NCBI GenBank assembly: GCA_012270385.1
Contig: JAAXIK010000310.1
Location: 10,602 to 74,601, forward strand
Source of the DNA: Rubripirellula sp.
GTDB taxonomy: Bacteria > Planctomycetota > Planctomycetia > Pirellulales > Pirellulaceae
DNA: 64,000 nt
Reading direction: 5' to 3'
Within the stretch, counting starts at the first letter, position 1, and every line of letters starts with the position of its first letter. Positions 11,201 through 19,100 of the stretch are shown one piece after another. The translations under genes and the position numbers were made by a program. The notes under the pieces were generated by a model. That model worked only from the letters and a program-made list of their open reading frames with translations. It was not told the origin of the DNA and searched no databases.

Positions 11201-11640
11201 TACAACGGATGGCCATGGTACGACCAAAATTGAGCCAGCAGCTCCAACTTGAAGAAAACGCAGGAAGCCAAGAATTCTTGATTGACTCTGATCTACAAAC
11301 TCAGACCTTGCTCGTTGAGGTGGAATCGGGTGCGGCGCGTTCTACTGCCTTGTACTATGGAGGAGGTTTAGTGACCTATGTTTCTGAGGCTTTCGGTCAA
11401 CTGCAGGTTAGCCAGCGTAAAAACCAGCTTCCCGTTGCGGAGGCCTACGTGAAAGTCTATGCCAAATACCCCGATGGATCAGTGCGGTTTTTCAAAGACG
11501 GGTACACCGATCTGAGAGGTCGGTTTGACTACGCAAGCATCAGTGCTGATGAGGCAAAGGGCGCAACAAAGTACTCAATATTAGTGCTAAGTGAGGAGTT
11601 CGGTGCTTCGTTGCAGGAAGCGGGTAATCCAACGAGGTGA
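5299..11640 (+). CDS. Giant exported protein with macroglobulin-like and Ig-like regions, unknown function
   Basis: A 2,113-residue protein with a signal peptide (hydrophobic WKLFLVCAWVISSS, likely cleavage after VDA near residue 40). The first 400 residues are helical. Residues of about 430-930 read as tandem beta-sandwiches resembling the macroglobulin (MG) domains of bacterial alpha-2-macroglobulins. A helical block follows with LANKKEKQFIDHWLL, a pattern I recall from other planctomycete proteins of this size. A Gly-rich low-complexity patch (GGGMGGG) lies near 1,328. The last 80 residues resemble a carboxypeptidase-regulatory or Ig-like beta domain. No thioester motif of the CxEQ type is visible, so an alpha-2-macroglobulin trap mechanism is not supported. 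It appears to be a single-gene unit with 15 bases to the convergent neighbour. Confidence 0.8.
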   Translation: MVQQKIILHVQTDCNLFWKLFLVCAWVISSSLSPSRVDAQSISWMEDFALSKDRESKLAELIPGSDDYFCFHCLHYQNTNQLDQSEVMLTQWLAEHSGRETASIRAMVDRQRLLTYQENPRRTIDHFVRRLGIQLNHPAPPAKNEQRFPAELDPAVLQPQRLVIDALRRRQQLKPLALDFLAQRFMANQNAGLPIQLSDLLQRVNAPIVDGLEELVIRELRSRNPADQKFGDRAAHQLLTREQLGKVAEALPRLAQQNSFVTALLRRLRPPTGVDISVNDEERLRYLLEVDAYVNQLPATFNHLKAASIYRLLEFNHGRGDYDLQLFLRYLNLPRVSPIVPREWSGKPNRADLNQDFQQMALLSRIGNEQPLVRAYLEHFLKDAPNTNEFSGLILEDYLQRVFAETKLMNGIGDEQVWYRVLKPAERQQLRDRKELRLSANNIRLLNAEAKSVLRVDLKNISELMVRVYELNTESFYRTHEEDLDTDLDLDGLVATSERSLKFSQPAIIRHREEIDLSSITGRGVWIVDLVGDGLRARALLRKGSIDHVDGFSADGMSFTVIDENRKAIPRAVMWVGKQLFRADEQGKIVIPPVMKETQRHGVISDGKISNRFHFPHLEEKYSLQAGMHIDRTQMLSGRKTEIVIRPRLLLGEKVIDPQILENVSLRVRATDQSGLPITFEESELELDQNSELVVPVRVPQRLASLTAVLSGTVPSLIDGSNKRLEIQHEWQVSEIRKTDQVHDSYLTRNNNNFLIEVRGRNGELVPGVMVSIALTTEYSTGDINLTLQTAPNGRINLGELANVSEVRHAVVGGIQHIQSMSFDQLSWPNQLNTASQSTIKLPWPKSDDRVLSRFRLSELRETSIAADRSAIIKQQDGFLVIEGLTTGDYSLVDRHTGVNVSISVTEGPVFSGVIAGESQHRTLSQYVPLSIGEIQRDEKSLRIQLTGVLEGARVHLYASRFLDSSFPSQALRLPETRAWGRSIESLQSAYVSDLRLGDEYRYVLRRRFVKKYPGVMLPMPGLLLNPWETEETTNQTQEARPGEAVPPSSKMKSAAQLSEMMDEAMSAQLIGSSEYDFQADPGVILSNLRPDQDGWVTVDAKSVNGLPIVRVVVSNATTILEREVPAPLTDVETVDLRLASSLDISNAYTMERSVTIAGPEQPLDLTSLGSAQLQIYGTVQDLLKLYLTLVPDPRLDDFSELASWGSMAQSEKIQIYDQLASHELHLFLRAYDPDFFQEVVRRHLANKKEKQFIDHWLLENDLSAYRSIGRYHQLNIAEKVLFAFRDPQIRDTVISELEQSLANEQAKFDQVARNIDIALAGKSMEAGGGMGGGANAFRGRLNSNFSESLSMDQQRRGLERMRRRVESASEDADMDMADPGITGGRKVFLGRELQGGRGGETFYQDVDRTKQWAESQWDQVRTVGPSEPKSLVSLNSFWLDLAKQAQQNPEFVRMSKHLLLPAENRHAALVAVAMSGLPREAGEIGLPTDEAVRYQPAHEVAVVTKRLKKLEVEETDQSVLIGQRISPVHGEQVSPNDRSKSEEPESFVVGIPYRGQIVISNPTAKNQIIELFWQIPEGSIPLSGTEKTSNQTLKLNPFEMSSVSYTFYFPNPGKYQQYPATVSKNETLIARSDDRVITVLKDYPKNKELDWNYLATQGSPTQIRKFLVNANVQNLDWMRIASRMRNQEIYQVVIEKLASAKLPIEGLWAYGFLHEDEEAIQTYFSLLNPIHRQVGPVLRSPLLNVDPIEQRLFETLEYSPLVRARIHRLGDRHEILNPTFRRQYEEFIKLLGYQDTIKDSDRLLLSYYLLIQNRISESIEQFSEVRRESVSEKLQYDYLSAYLSLHQGNLEAAQILSRQYVNYPITRWRVRFDELKQLLGQVNSLMDRVDRKDEGTVAANNRNGDLRIDDRNQRMSDASEQTPVLVVGIDGNQVRLDYRNTTEATVNYYGVDLELLFSKAPFAREDLQRMAMVRPKLSQQLQLEENAGSQEFLIDSDLQTQTLLVEVESGAARSTALYYGGGLVTYVSEAFGQLQVSQRKNQLPVAEAYVKVYAKYPDGSVRFFKDGYTDLRGRFDYASISADEAKGATKYSILVLSEEFGASLQEAGNPTR

Positions 11641-11655
11641 TGGGATGAATGTGCA

Positions 11656-13620
11656 CTATGGCTTACGAATGAATTCTTCTGCATAGCTACGGACCTCTTT
11701 ACCATTGAGGACGTGAACTCTGCGTAATTGCTGAATACTTTCATCCCCAAAAGATGATAGCGGAACATGAATCAATCTTTTCTTGTAACGCTTGGCAAGT
11801 TTTCGCCATCCACTTCCCGGGGGTAAGGGAGATACCAAAGCAATTTCTCGACCTCGGGAATGTAAACAAGCAGCGGCAATCAATCGTTCTTCCATCGTTG
11901 TAGCGTAATCCAGCTGCGCATCACTCCACACGTCTCGGATTGGGATTGGCGGAAACAAGAAAAGAGCACCACCGTATGTCCCCACGCCGATGCCCGGTCC
12001 AATCATCTCATCCGCGAAGTGTGTGGCGAAGAAGGCTAGGGTCGATTCTTGATCATGTTCTGCGAACCATGTGGTTCGCCAAGGATATTCTCGAGGATCT
12101 GCGGGACAATCGAATAACATAACGCAGGCGTCCAGTTGGCCGCGATTCGGTGGATTCACACGCACATAAATCTCTTTCTCGTGCCAGTGACGCAGTGTAT
12201 CGCGTATATCAATTCCGTCTTTGACGCTGGTAGTGAATTTCTCAGTTCGTGCTAGATCGTTCCCCAGGATTGCCTTAGCTCGGTCAAAAACCCGTGATCG
12301 AAAATTTTCAATCCGTTGATCTTCAGGTGGATAACTGCATTGGGTGTAGGGATTCCATTTGAACTCCCAATCCTTTTTCTGTTTCGAGTTCGGCTTGCGA
12401 TTAAGTTCAATTGTCTTCCATTGGACCGGTGGGTTCGGAAGTCGGCTGACCATTTTGGCCATTCCGCCATCCGGAAATACAGCACGCTCGATACCGAGTT
12501 TTATTGTTGAGTTCGAAGTCCGCTCCTCGAATGGATCGGATCCGTACCGATAGTGATTTGCCAATTCGGCAACCTGCAGCGCAAATTCATCTCCTAATAT
12601 CTGTTGGCAGCCAGTGACAATCGTGACTAGGTCAGGTGTCAGTCTTCTCTGAATGAGAGATAAATTACGAATGTACTGCAAGCATTTAGATAGATGTGTC
12701 AGAGTGATCCGCCTACCGCGATGTCCCATATCACTTTGATAGCTGCTCCTCGCTGCAAGTAACAACTCCTTGATTCCATCGATCGAAGTATCTTCGCTTT
12801 CCACCAGCTCAGACCTGGCCCGTTCATATAGTGAGGTGATAAACGGTAACTCACCCAGCAGAAAAGGATAAGTTCGAGGGTCAACCTTAAAAGTTTCCGT
12901 CACCAGGTCTAGGAATTCTGTACCCTTGAATTCGGCTGGTGATACTGGAGCATCATTTTGAATTGAATCTAGATAAGCTTCGCGAATCCAAGGCCAATAT
13001 TGAACACTGGTGATAAATAAAATTTGTTCGTAAGACTCTTCAAGCTTTTTAAGCTGCGTTGCCATGTAATGAATCTGTTCATTGATTTGTTCGGATTCAG
13101 GTCGTGGTATCGCTGGCAAGACTGCAGTCGCAAATTTATCTGGACTAACTTTTCGGACCGCATAGGGATCCGGTAATACTGATGAGAAAGGGGTGAATTG
13201 TTCGCTTTCAAGATCGATAAAGGCTCGAGGGATATGTTCTCCTAGACATACTCGAATCGCAGCAATGACTCCCTGACATGGATCAATAGGCACGTAATTC
13301 ACGTCTGCATCAATTTGATCCTGTTCTCTGTCTTGGTTTGACCCAGACCAATCTCCATTCATCCACCCATCATCTCGGTTCACGGTCCTCGGACGCTGGA
13401 CGACTACCGAGGGTATCGGCAGGGCGAGGGTTGCGCTTTCCACCTGCGTTTGGAAAGATTGGGGGAGCGGAATAGCAACGCAATCATATTGGTGACTCAA
13501 TAGCCAATTGACAACGGTTTGAGCAAATTGCCCACTCCCATGCACAATGGGGAGTACAGTGATCCTATCACTAAGCTGAAATACTTCTTTTGTGATTCGG
13601 TCGCTGTCATTCGAGGTCAT
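11656..13620 (-). CDS. Uncharacterised 654-residue cytoplasmic protein
   Basis: No signal peptide or membrane segment. The N-terminal 200 residues alternate strands and helices (ITVLPIVHGSGQFAQTVVNW, YVPIDPCQGVIAAIRVC, IPRAFIDLES). That layout is vaguely like TraB/PrgY or DUF5682 proteins, which also pair an early His/Gly segment with a later 'fidl' strand, but I cannot confirm it. The C-terminal 250 residues contain conserved-looking aromatic and charged segments (KEIYVRVNPPNRGQLDACVMLFD, GTYGGALFLFPP, ALVSPLPPGSGWRKLAKRYKKR). The start ATG at 13620 is followed by a polar N-terminus. It is convergent with the giant exported protein. Function is unknown. Confidence 0.75.
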   Translation of the reverse strand: MTSNDSDRITKEVFQLSDRITVLPIVHGSGQFAQTVVNWLLSHQYDCVAIPLPQSFQTQVESATLALPIPSVVVQRPRTVNRDDGWMNGDWSGSNQDREQDQIDADVNYVPIDPCQGVIAAIRVCLGEHIPRAFIDLESEQFTPFSSVLPDPYAVRKVSPDKFATAVLPAIPRPESEQINEQIHYMATQLKKLEESYEQILFITSVQYWPWIREAYLDSIQNDAPVSPAEFKGTEFLDLVTETFKVDPRTYPFLLGELPFITSLYERARSELVESEDTSIDGIKELLLAARSSYQSDMGHRGRRITLTHLSKCLQYIRNLSLIQRRLTPDLVTIVTGCQQILGDEFALQVAELANHYRYGSDPFEERTSNSTIKLGIERAVFPDGGMAKMVSRLPNPPVQWKTIELNRKPNSKQKKDWEFKWNPYTQCSYPPEDQRIENFRSRVFDRAKAILGNDLARTEKFTTSVKDGIDIRDTLRHWHEKEIYVRVNPPNRGQLDACVMLFDCPADPREYPWRTTWFAEHDQESTLAFFATHFADEMIGPGIGVGTYGGALFLFPPIPIRDVWSDAQLDYATTMEERLIAAACLHSRGREIALVSPLPPGSGWRKLAKRYKKRLIHVPLSSFGDESIQQLRRVHVLNGKEVRSYAEEFIRKP

Positions 13621-13716
13621 GGATTGAATTCTCTGGACGTCAAATCTATTGCTGTCAGCATCTCTCTTGCCTTAACTACTCCAAGTCATTTTGGTGAAAA
13701 CACTGACTTTGAGATT

Positions 13717-14721
13717 CTAATGTTCTTTAAAGAAATCCGAAGTCATTTTCTGAACCGCTTTATCATCCATCAGGAAACTATGTAGAACGGGTACAGTTTT
13801 GAGCCACTTGGATCCCTCTAACTTTGCCTCATCCACGCTCACAACAAAATCTCCCGAACCTTCAGTCAATGGATTCTGAATGGGCTTTGATGAAACATCA
13901 CCGGCGACAATTGCAAAGGGGAAGCTAGGTGTAGCGAGTTTCTTTTCAAGTTGCTTCCAATCGGGACCCAACTCCAAGCCACCTGCACCGGTAACCCATC
14001 CAAAAATACCAGTGGGTGCCAGTCGTCGAGCAATCATAGCTCCCTGATTTGGAGGTCCCAACATGACCATTGATTTGCAGCGGGGCAGTATTTTTTTGGG
14101 ATCATCCTTCTTTAAATCCGCGATCAAATGTCTCACAACAATATTACCCATGCTGTGCCCGACGAAACGTAATTCGGTATGACTCGGTAAATTTTCAAGA
14201 ACTTCTTTCAACGCTCTAGCGTGATCGGAGATCGATCGGCGCGTGCTCGCATAGGAGAAGCGTATCGTGGAAGGAAAACCTTGGTTCTCTAGATACTTCT
14301 GCATTGATGACATGGAACCCCGAGTCCTCATTAGCCCATGCAACAAAATCACTGTGGATTGGTCAGATTTTTTATCAGGAATATCGGAGCATTTTCGTTT
14401 CAGAACAGATTCACAGGTGGTTCGGCTACCCCAGCTCAAGCGAACATTGTCAGCATCGAGCAATCGCCAATGCCCTGTAACCGCGTTTTGCTGAATGCGA
14501 TATCCCTGCCGATAAAGGTGATCAGTCCAGAATTGCATTCCTCCGCCCGTCTTCCATTCCAGATTGAGAGGGCCCTTTGGTTTCATCTCCTCTCCTTTGG
14601 TGGATCCATCAGCTTTGGTATTGAGTGATGCGTTTTTGTCAGCCACAGCAGTAGAGGCAAATAGAATCATTACGCTGCACGCGACTAGAACGGTTTGTGT
14701 TGACGGGAAGCAATTAGTCAT
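13717..14721 (-). CDS. Exported alpha/beta-hydrolase (lipase/esterase-like)
   Basis: The signal peptide is clear (VLVACSVMILFASTAVA, cleavage near residue 27). After about 90 residues of leader domain the hydrolase core begins with STVILLHGLMRTRGSM, the HG oxyanion segment. The nucleophile elbow is GHSMG with Ser190. A candidate acid lies in GDFVVSVDEAKL, and a candidate catalytic His is in VPVLHSFLMDD near the C-terminus. The pattern matches PGAP1/lipase-class hydrolases that act on lipids or esters outside the cytoplasm. It precedes the 654-residue gene on the same strand with a 96-base gap; co-transcription is possible. Confidence 0.85.
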   Translation of the reverse strand: MTNCFPSTQTVLVACSVMILFASTAVADKNASLNTKADGSTKGEEMKPKGPLNLEWKTGGGMQFWTDHLYRQGYRIQQNAVTGHWRLLDADNVRLSWGSRTTCESVLKRKCSDIPDKKSDQSTVILLHGLMRTRGSMSSMQKYLENQGFPSTIRFSYASTRRSISDHARALKEVLENLPSHTELRFVGHSMGNIVVRHLIADLKKDDPKKILPRCKSMVMLGPPNQGAMIARRLAPTGIFGWVTGAGGLELGPDWKQLEKKLATPSFPFAIVAGDVSSKPIQNPLTEGSGDFVVSVDEAKLEGSKWLKTVPVLHSFLMDDKAVQKMTSDFFKEH

Positions 14722-14847
14722 TTGGGATGATTCGGGTCAGCGGTAAGTCGGAATTGCAATTTTTTGCAGGTCATGGTTGTCACCTGCTGTGACAGACTTC
14801 CTGTAATGGAATACAACTTTTCGTAGTTTGGCGATCTCGTGGCCGCA

Positions 14848-15933
14848 CTAAGTCATGGAGGAAGATTTCAAATAATGGATTAACTGATGCGCGGATAAAA
14901 CCTTTTGAATCTTCCTTTCATTCAATGCTTCCTTTGATGGCTTGGAAGTACAAATGTCATTGCCCTCAATGATAAAGTCTGGGTTTTCATCTATGTTCTC
15001 TGTAAGGATTGCACCTGATCTAGATACAAGCTGCCTAATCTCTTGGGTTGAGAATTCTCTGAAGGGTCCAGAGACAAATAGTTTTTTTTGGGCTAGTGGA
15101 CGGATGAATTCTAATCGGATCATTAACCTTTGCAGATCGGCTGTTGAATCTGGCTTGGCTGGGTCTGCGTTATCACCTCTAGAGTTATTTTTTTTGCTAG
15201 TCGAGAAACCTGGAAGATCGCTCGGTTTAATGAAAGGTAAATGATTGGTTGTTCTTTGCTCTGATCTTTTTTTTTCGGATCGTTTTCGTTGGGTACTTGG
15301 ACCCTTCATTCCCCAAGATCCCGCTCGTCCGCGCTGAAGGCGCAGTTTTTTTTCTAAATCGGGTAAATCATCACAATCTTGGTCCATGCCTGCTGCTAGG
15401 AGCAATTTGGCACAAGCCAATGCATCTTCTAGAGCGTCATGATGTTGGAACCGAATACCAAGCCAGTCGGATAATGGTTTTAAGCCGAAACGACGGAGAT
15501 GGGGCCAGGTTTTTTTGGCAATGGCTCGCGTGCATGTGTATTCGAATTCCGGAATGGGTAGGCGTTGTGTTCGGAGGGTAGATAACAGCACTCGTAGATC
15601 GAATGAGGCATTATGGGCAACGAGACACCGGCCACCAATTTTCTCCTCGATTTCACCCCACAAGCTAGAAAATTCCGGCTCTTCACACACCTGTTCGGGG
15701 GTGATCCCATGAATTCGAATATTCGATGGGTGAAAGATGAACGGTTTGGGTCGAATTAACCAACAAGATTCTTCCGTCACTCTGCCCTGTTCAACGGTCA
15801 CCAAGCCAAGTTGACAAGCACTGTCCGGCCTGCGACTTGCCGTTTCAAAATCGATACTTGTGAATGTGGCTGGGAACAAGGCTCTATGGTTTTGATCAGC
15901 GTGCGGGGGACTTTTGTGTTTTTGTGAAACCAA
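14848..15933 (-). CDS. DEDDh 3'-5' exonuclease with C-terminal BRCT-like domain
   Basis: The N-terminal 180 residues form an RNase T/DNA polymerase III epsilon-type exonuclease. Exo I is SIDFET (D28, E30), Exo II is in AHNASFDLRVL, and Exo III is HHDALEDALA, giving the DEDDh set. A basic linker (TQRKRSEKKRSEQR) follows. The last 90 residues (KLFVSGPF to QLIHYL) look like a BRCT domain with a central GAILTENIDENPDFIIEGN. The combination suggests proofreading or single-strand trimming during DNA repair. It is 361 residues, and the start at 15933 gives a polar N-terminus. It stands alone between oppositely oriented exported-protein genes. Confidence 0.87.
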   Translation of the reverse strand: MVSQKHKSPPHADQNHRALFPATFTSIDFETASRRPDSACQLGLVTVEQGRVTEESCWLIRPKPFIFHPSNIRIHGITPEQVCEEPEFSSLWGEIEEKIGGRCLVAHNASFDLRVLLSTLRTQRLPIPEFEYTCTRAIAKKTWPHLRRFGLKPLSDWLGIRFQHHDALEDALACAKLLLAAGMDQDCDDLPDLEKKLRLQRGRAGSWGMKGPSTQRKRSEKKRSEQRTTNHLPFIKPSDLPGFSTSKKNNSRGDNADPAKPDSTADLQRLMIRLEFIRPLAQKKLFVSGPFREFSTQEIRQLVSRSGAILTENIDENPDFIIEGNDICTSKPSKEALNERKIQKVLSAHQLIHYLKSSSMT

Positions 15934-16174
15934 TAAAGTACCATGCGAAGTGAGTTCTAGGCTCTACCGATTAATGCGGAACATCTCTGCAACGCTTTTA
16001 TCTTAGATCTAGGTCTGTTTGAGGGGCTTTTCTCGACACATATCCTTCACGATTGCTATTAAATTGTGTCTGGGAAGTAAAATACCTACATTAAAAAAAT
16101 TGCACATCAGTGAAGAAGCATTTGGGATTTGGGTGAGGACTTTGGATTCGAAAACCAAGAAAGAGACACGTTCT

Positions 16175-19100
16175 ATGCGACTGACCGCTCAATTTATCTT
16201 TTGCATGATTCTTGCCCTGTTGGCAAATATGATGCAGGTCAATTTTGGATATGGCCAGGATTGGCCCATGTGGAGATGCGATGCCTCTCGGTCAGCTTCC
16301 TCAGATAATCGTCTTGCCGCTTCCCTCGAGCCGATGTGGTCATTGCATCATTCTCAACGTCAACAGGCGTGGGATGATCCGCTGAATCTCGACCTCATGA
16401 CGTATGATCGAATCTTTGAGCCGGTCATTATCAAGGGAATGGTGATCGTCCCTTACAACGATGAAAGTAAGGTAGTGGCCTATCGTCTAAAGGACGGGGT
16501 GAAGCAGTGGACATTCTTTACCGAAGGACCGGTTCGGCTTCCTGCTGCGGGTAGGGATGATAAGGTCTGTTTCTGTAGTGATGACGGATATCTTTATTGT
16601 GTTGATGTAATGACAGGCCGATTGAACTGGAAATTTTATGGAGGTCCAAGTCAACAACACGCGATCGGTAACCGCAGACTGGTCTCCGCTTGGCCGGCCC
16701 GTGGGGGTCCAGTGGTGCAAGGCGAACACGTTTATTTTTCGTCTAGCATTTGGCCATTTATGGGGATCTTTATTTACTCTTTAGAACTGGAAACTGGCGC
16801 CATTCATTGGGTAAATGATCAGGCTGGGTCGACTTACATCAAACAACCGCATAGTGCACCCTCTTTTGCGGGTGTTGCACCCCAAGGTGCCTTTGCTGCA
16901 ACTCAGAAGCACTTAATTGTTCCAGGTGGAAGATCAGTACCTGCAGTATTTGATCGGGAGACTGGTGTGCTGAAACATTTTGAACTCAATGCAGGTGGCA
17001 AGGGTGTTGGCGGTTCGTTCGTAGCTGCTGAGGAGGAAAGGTACTTTGTACACACCCGACTTGATGGGACTCGATCATTCTCGATGTCTGACGGGAAGAA
17101 GCGAGAGTTTACCGTGAACCGTCCTGTATTAGGTGAGTCACATGTTTATTCAGCAGAAGAGGCGGAGGACGGTTCAAAACGGGTTTCCTGTTACAGCAAA
17201 GACAACGTTCGCCTTTGGGATATCCCCTGTGACGGCTCTGGCGATCTGATTCAAGCGAATCAAGAATTGATCGCCGCTGGTGGTGGTTTATTAACTCGGA
17301 TTTCCATTCCAGATGAGGGTAAAAATCCGGCGATTAAGCAGACTGTCGAAATCCCGTTGGACACACAAAGAGTTCTTGTGGCCGACGAAACACTTTTGTT
17401 GGTCACCAAGAGTGGAGATATTTTGGCTTATGGATCGACCACGTCTTCATCTCAGAACGATGCGATCGAACAACCCATCGATAGCCGAAGTGTGACCCAA
17501 ACGCGAGTGGAACAGCCACAGACAGACGCTGGCATTAAGAAGTTGTTGTTGGATCTGGAGGAAATGAATCAGAATGATGGTTATTGTCTTTGGTTCGGTG
17601 CGGCAGAACACACCGGACTGAAACAATTTATTCACCATTCCGGTTATGAGCAGATCATCGTAGTCGATCCAAGGCAGGAAATAGTAAATGCGTTGCGACA
17701 ATGGCTAGATGCCCGTGGCTTGCATGGCCGTGTAACGGTGCATTGCAGTCATGTTGAGGATTTCCTCGCACCGAATTACGTTGCAAGCTGTGTGGTCTAC
17801 GCGGGTTCATTGGCTGGTAACACAAGTTCGGAAAGCATTTCCACGGCGTATAAATCAGTCAGACCCTATGGTGGAGTTCTTGCTATCCCTACCCTTCTTG
17901 ATGGCGATCCGGTTTTACAAGACGCAGATCTGAAGCAATTGGAGCAGGTTGTAGTCTTAGATAAGACATATGGATTACTACTGAAGAAAGAAGGTGCTTT
18001 GCCTGGTTCAGCTGATTGGACGCACCAATACGGAGATGTGGCTAACACGATCAAGTCGAATGACAGTCGCGTTAAGCTTCCGTTGGGAGTTCTTTGGTTC
18101 GGAGGTAGCAGCCATATGGACGTCTTGCCTCGACATGGCCATGGACCTCCGGAGCAGGTGGTTGGAGGGCGTTTATTCATCCAAGGGATAGATTGCCTGA
18201 GTGCAAGAGATGTCTACACCGGCAGAGTTTTATGGAAGAAAGTCTTTAAAGACTTGGGTACCTTCGATGTCTATTACGACTCGACATTTGAGGACGTCCC
18301 TCTGAATCCCAAATACAATCAAGTGCATATACCTGGGGCGAATGGTCGTGGTACGAATTACGTTGTAACGGAAGATAGGATTTACATCGCAGCAGGAGAC
18401 AAGTGTTATGTGCTTGATTCCACTTCGGGAGAGAAAGTTCTAACGATCCATTTACCGAATCCAAAGGCAGATGATGATGAGGCAGTAGGTGAATCGGAGA
18501 CACCAGAATGGGGTTATCTTGGTGTCTACAAGGATGTGTTAATTGGTGGTTTGGGATTTGCCAATTACAAAGATCGAATGGATTTAGTTTATGACGGAGA
18601 TAAAAAACTAAGTCGTTCAAAAGCAGGATTCGGTGGGAAAAGTATCGACCGTGCTGCAAGTCGCGCTCTTGTGGGGTTCAATCGCTATACGGGTGAGAAG
18701 CTATGGGAGATTCCGTCCAAATATAGCTTTTGGCACAACGGCATTGTTGCTGGTGGTGAACAGATCTATTGTCTCGATCGTTATCCTATTCGTGTTGAGC
18801 AGGCACTGATGCGACGTGGTATTTCACCGCCCGAATCATATCGTATCGCTGCATTTGATTACGAAACCGGTGAGCCAAAATGGCAAGTGAACGAGGGTAT
18901 TTTTGGAAGTTGGCTGAGCTACTCAGAAGAATTCGATCTTCTGCTGCAGGCTGGAGCAGCTGCCAGCGATCGATTGACCGACGAAGTGTCAAAAGGGATG
19001 GCAGTTTATCGCGGAGGTGATGGATCAGTTAAATGGCGTAAAGATGATTTACGATACACGGGTCCATGTATTCTGCATCACGACTGGATTATCACCAATA

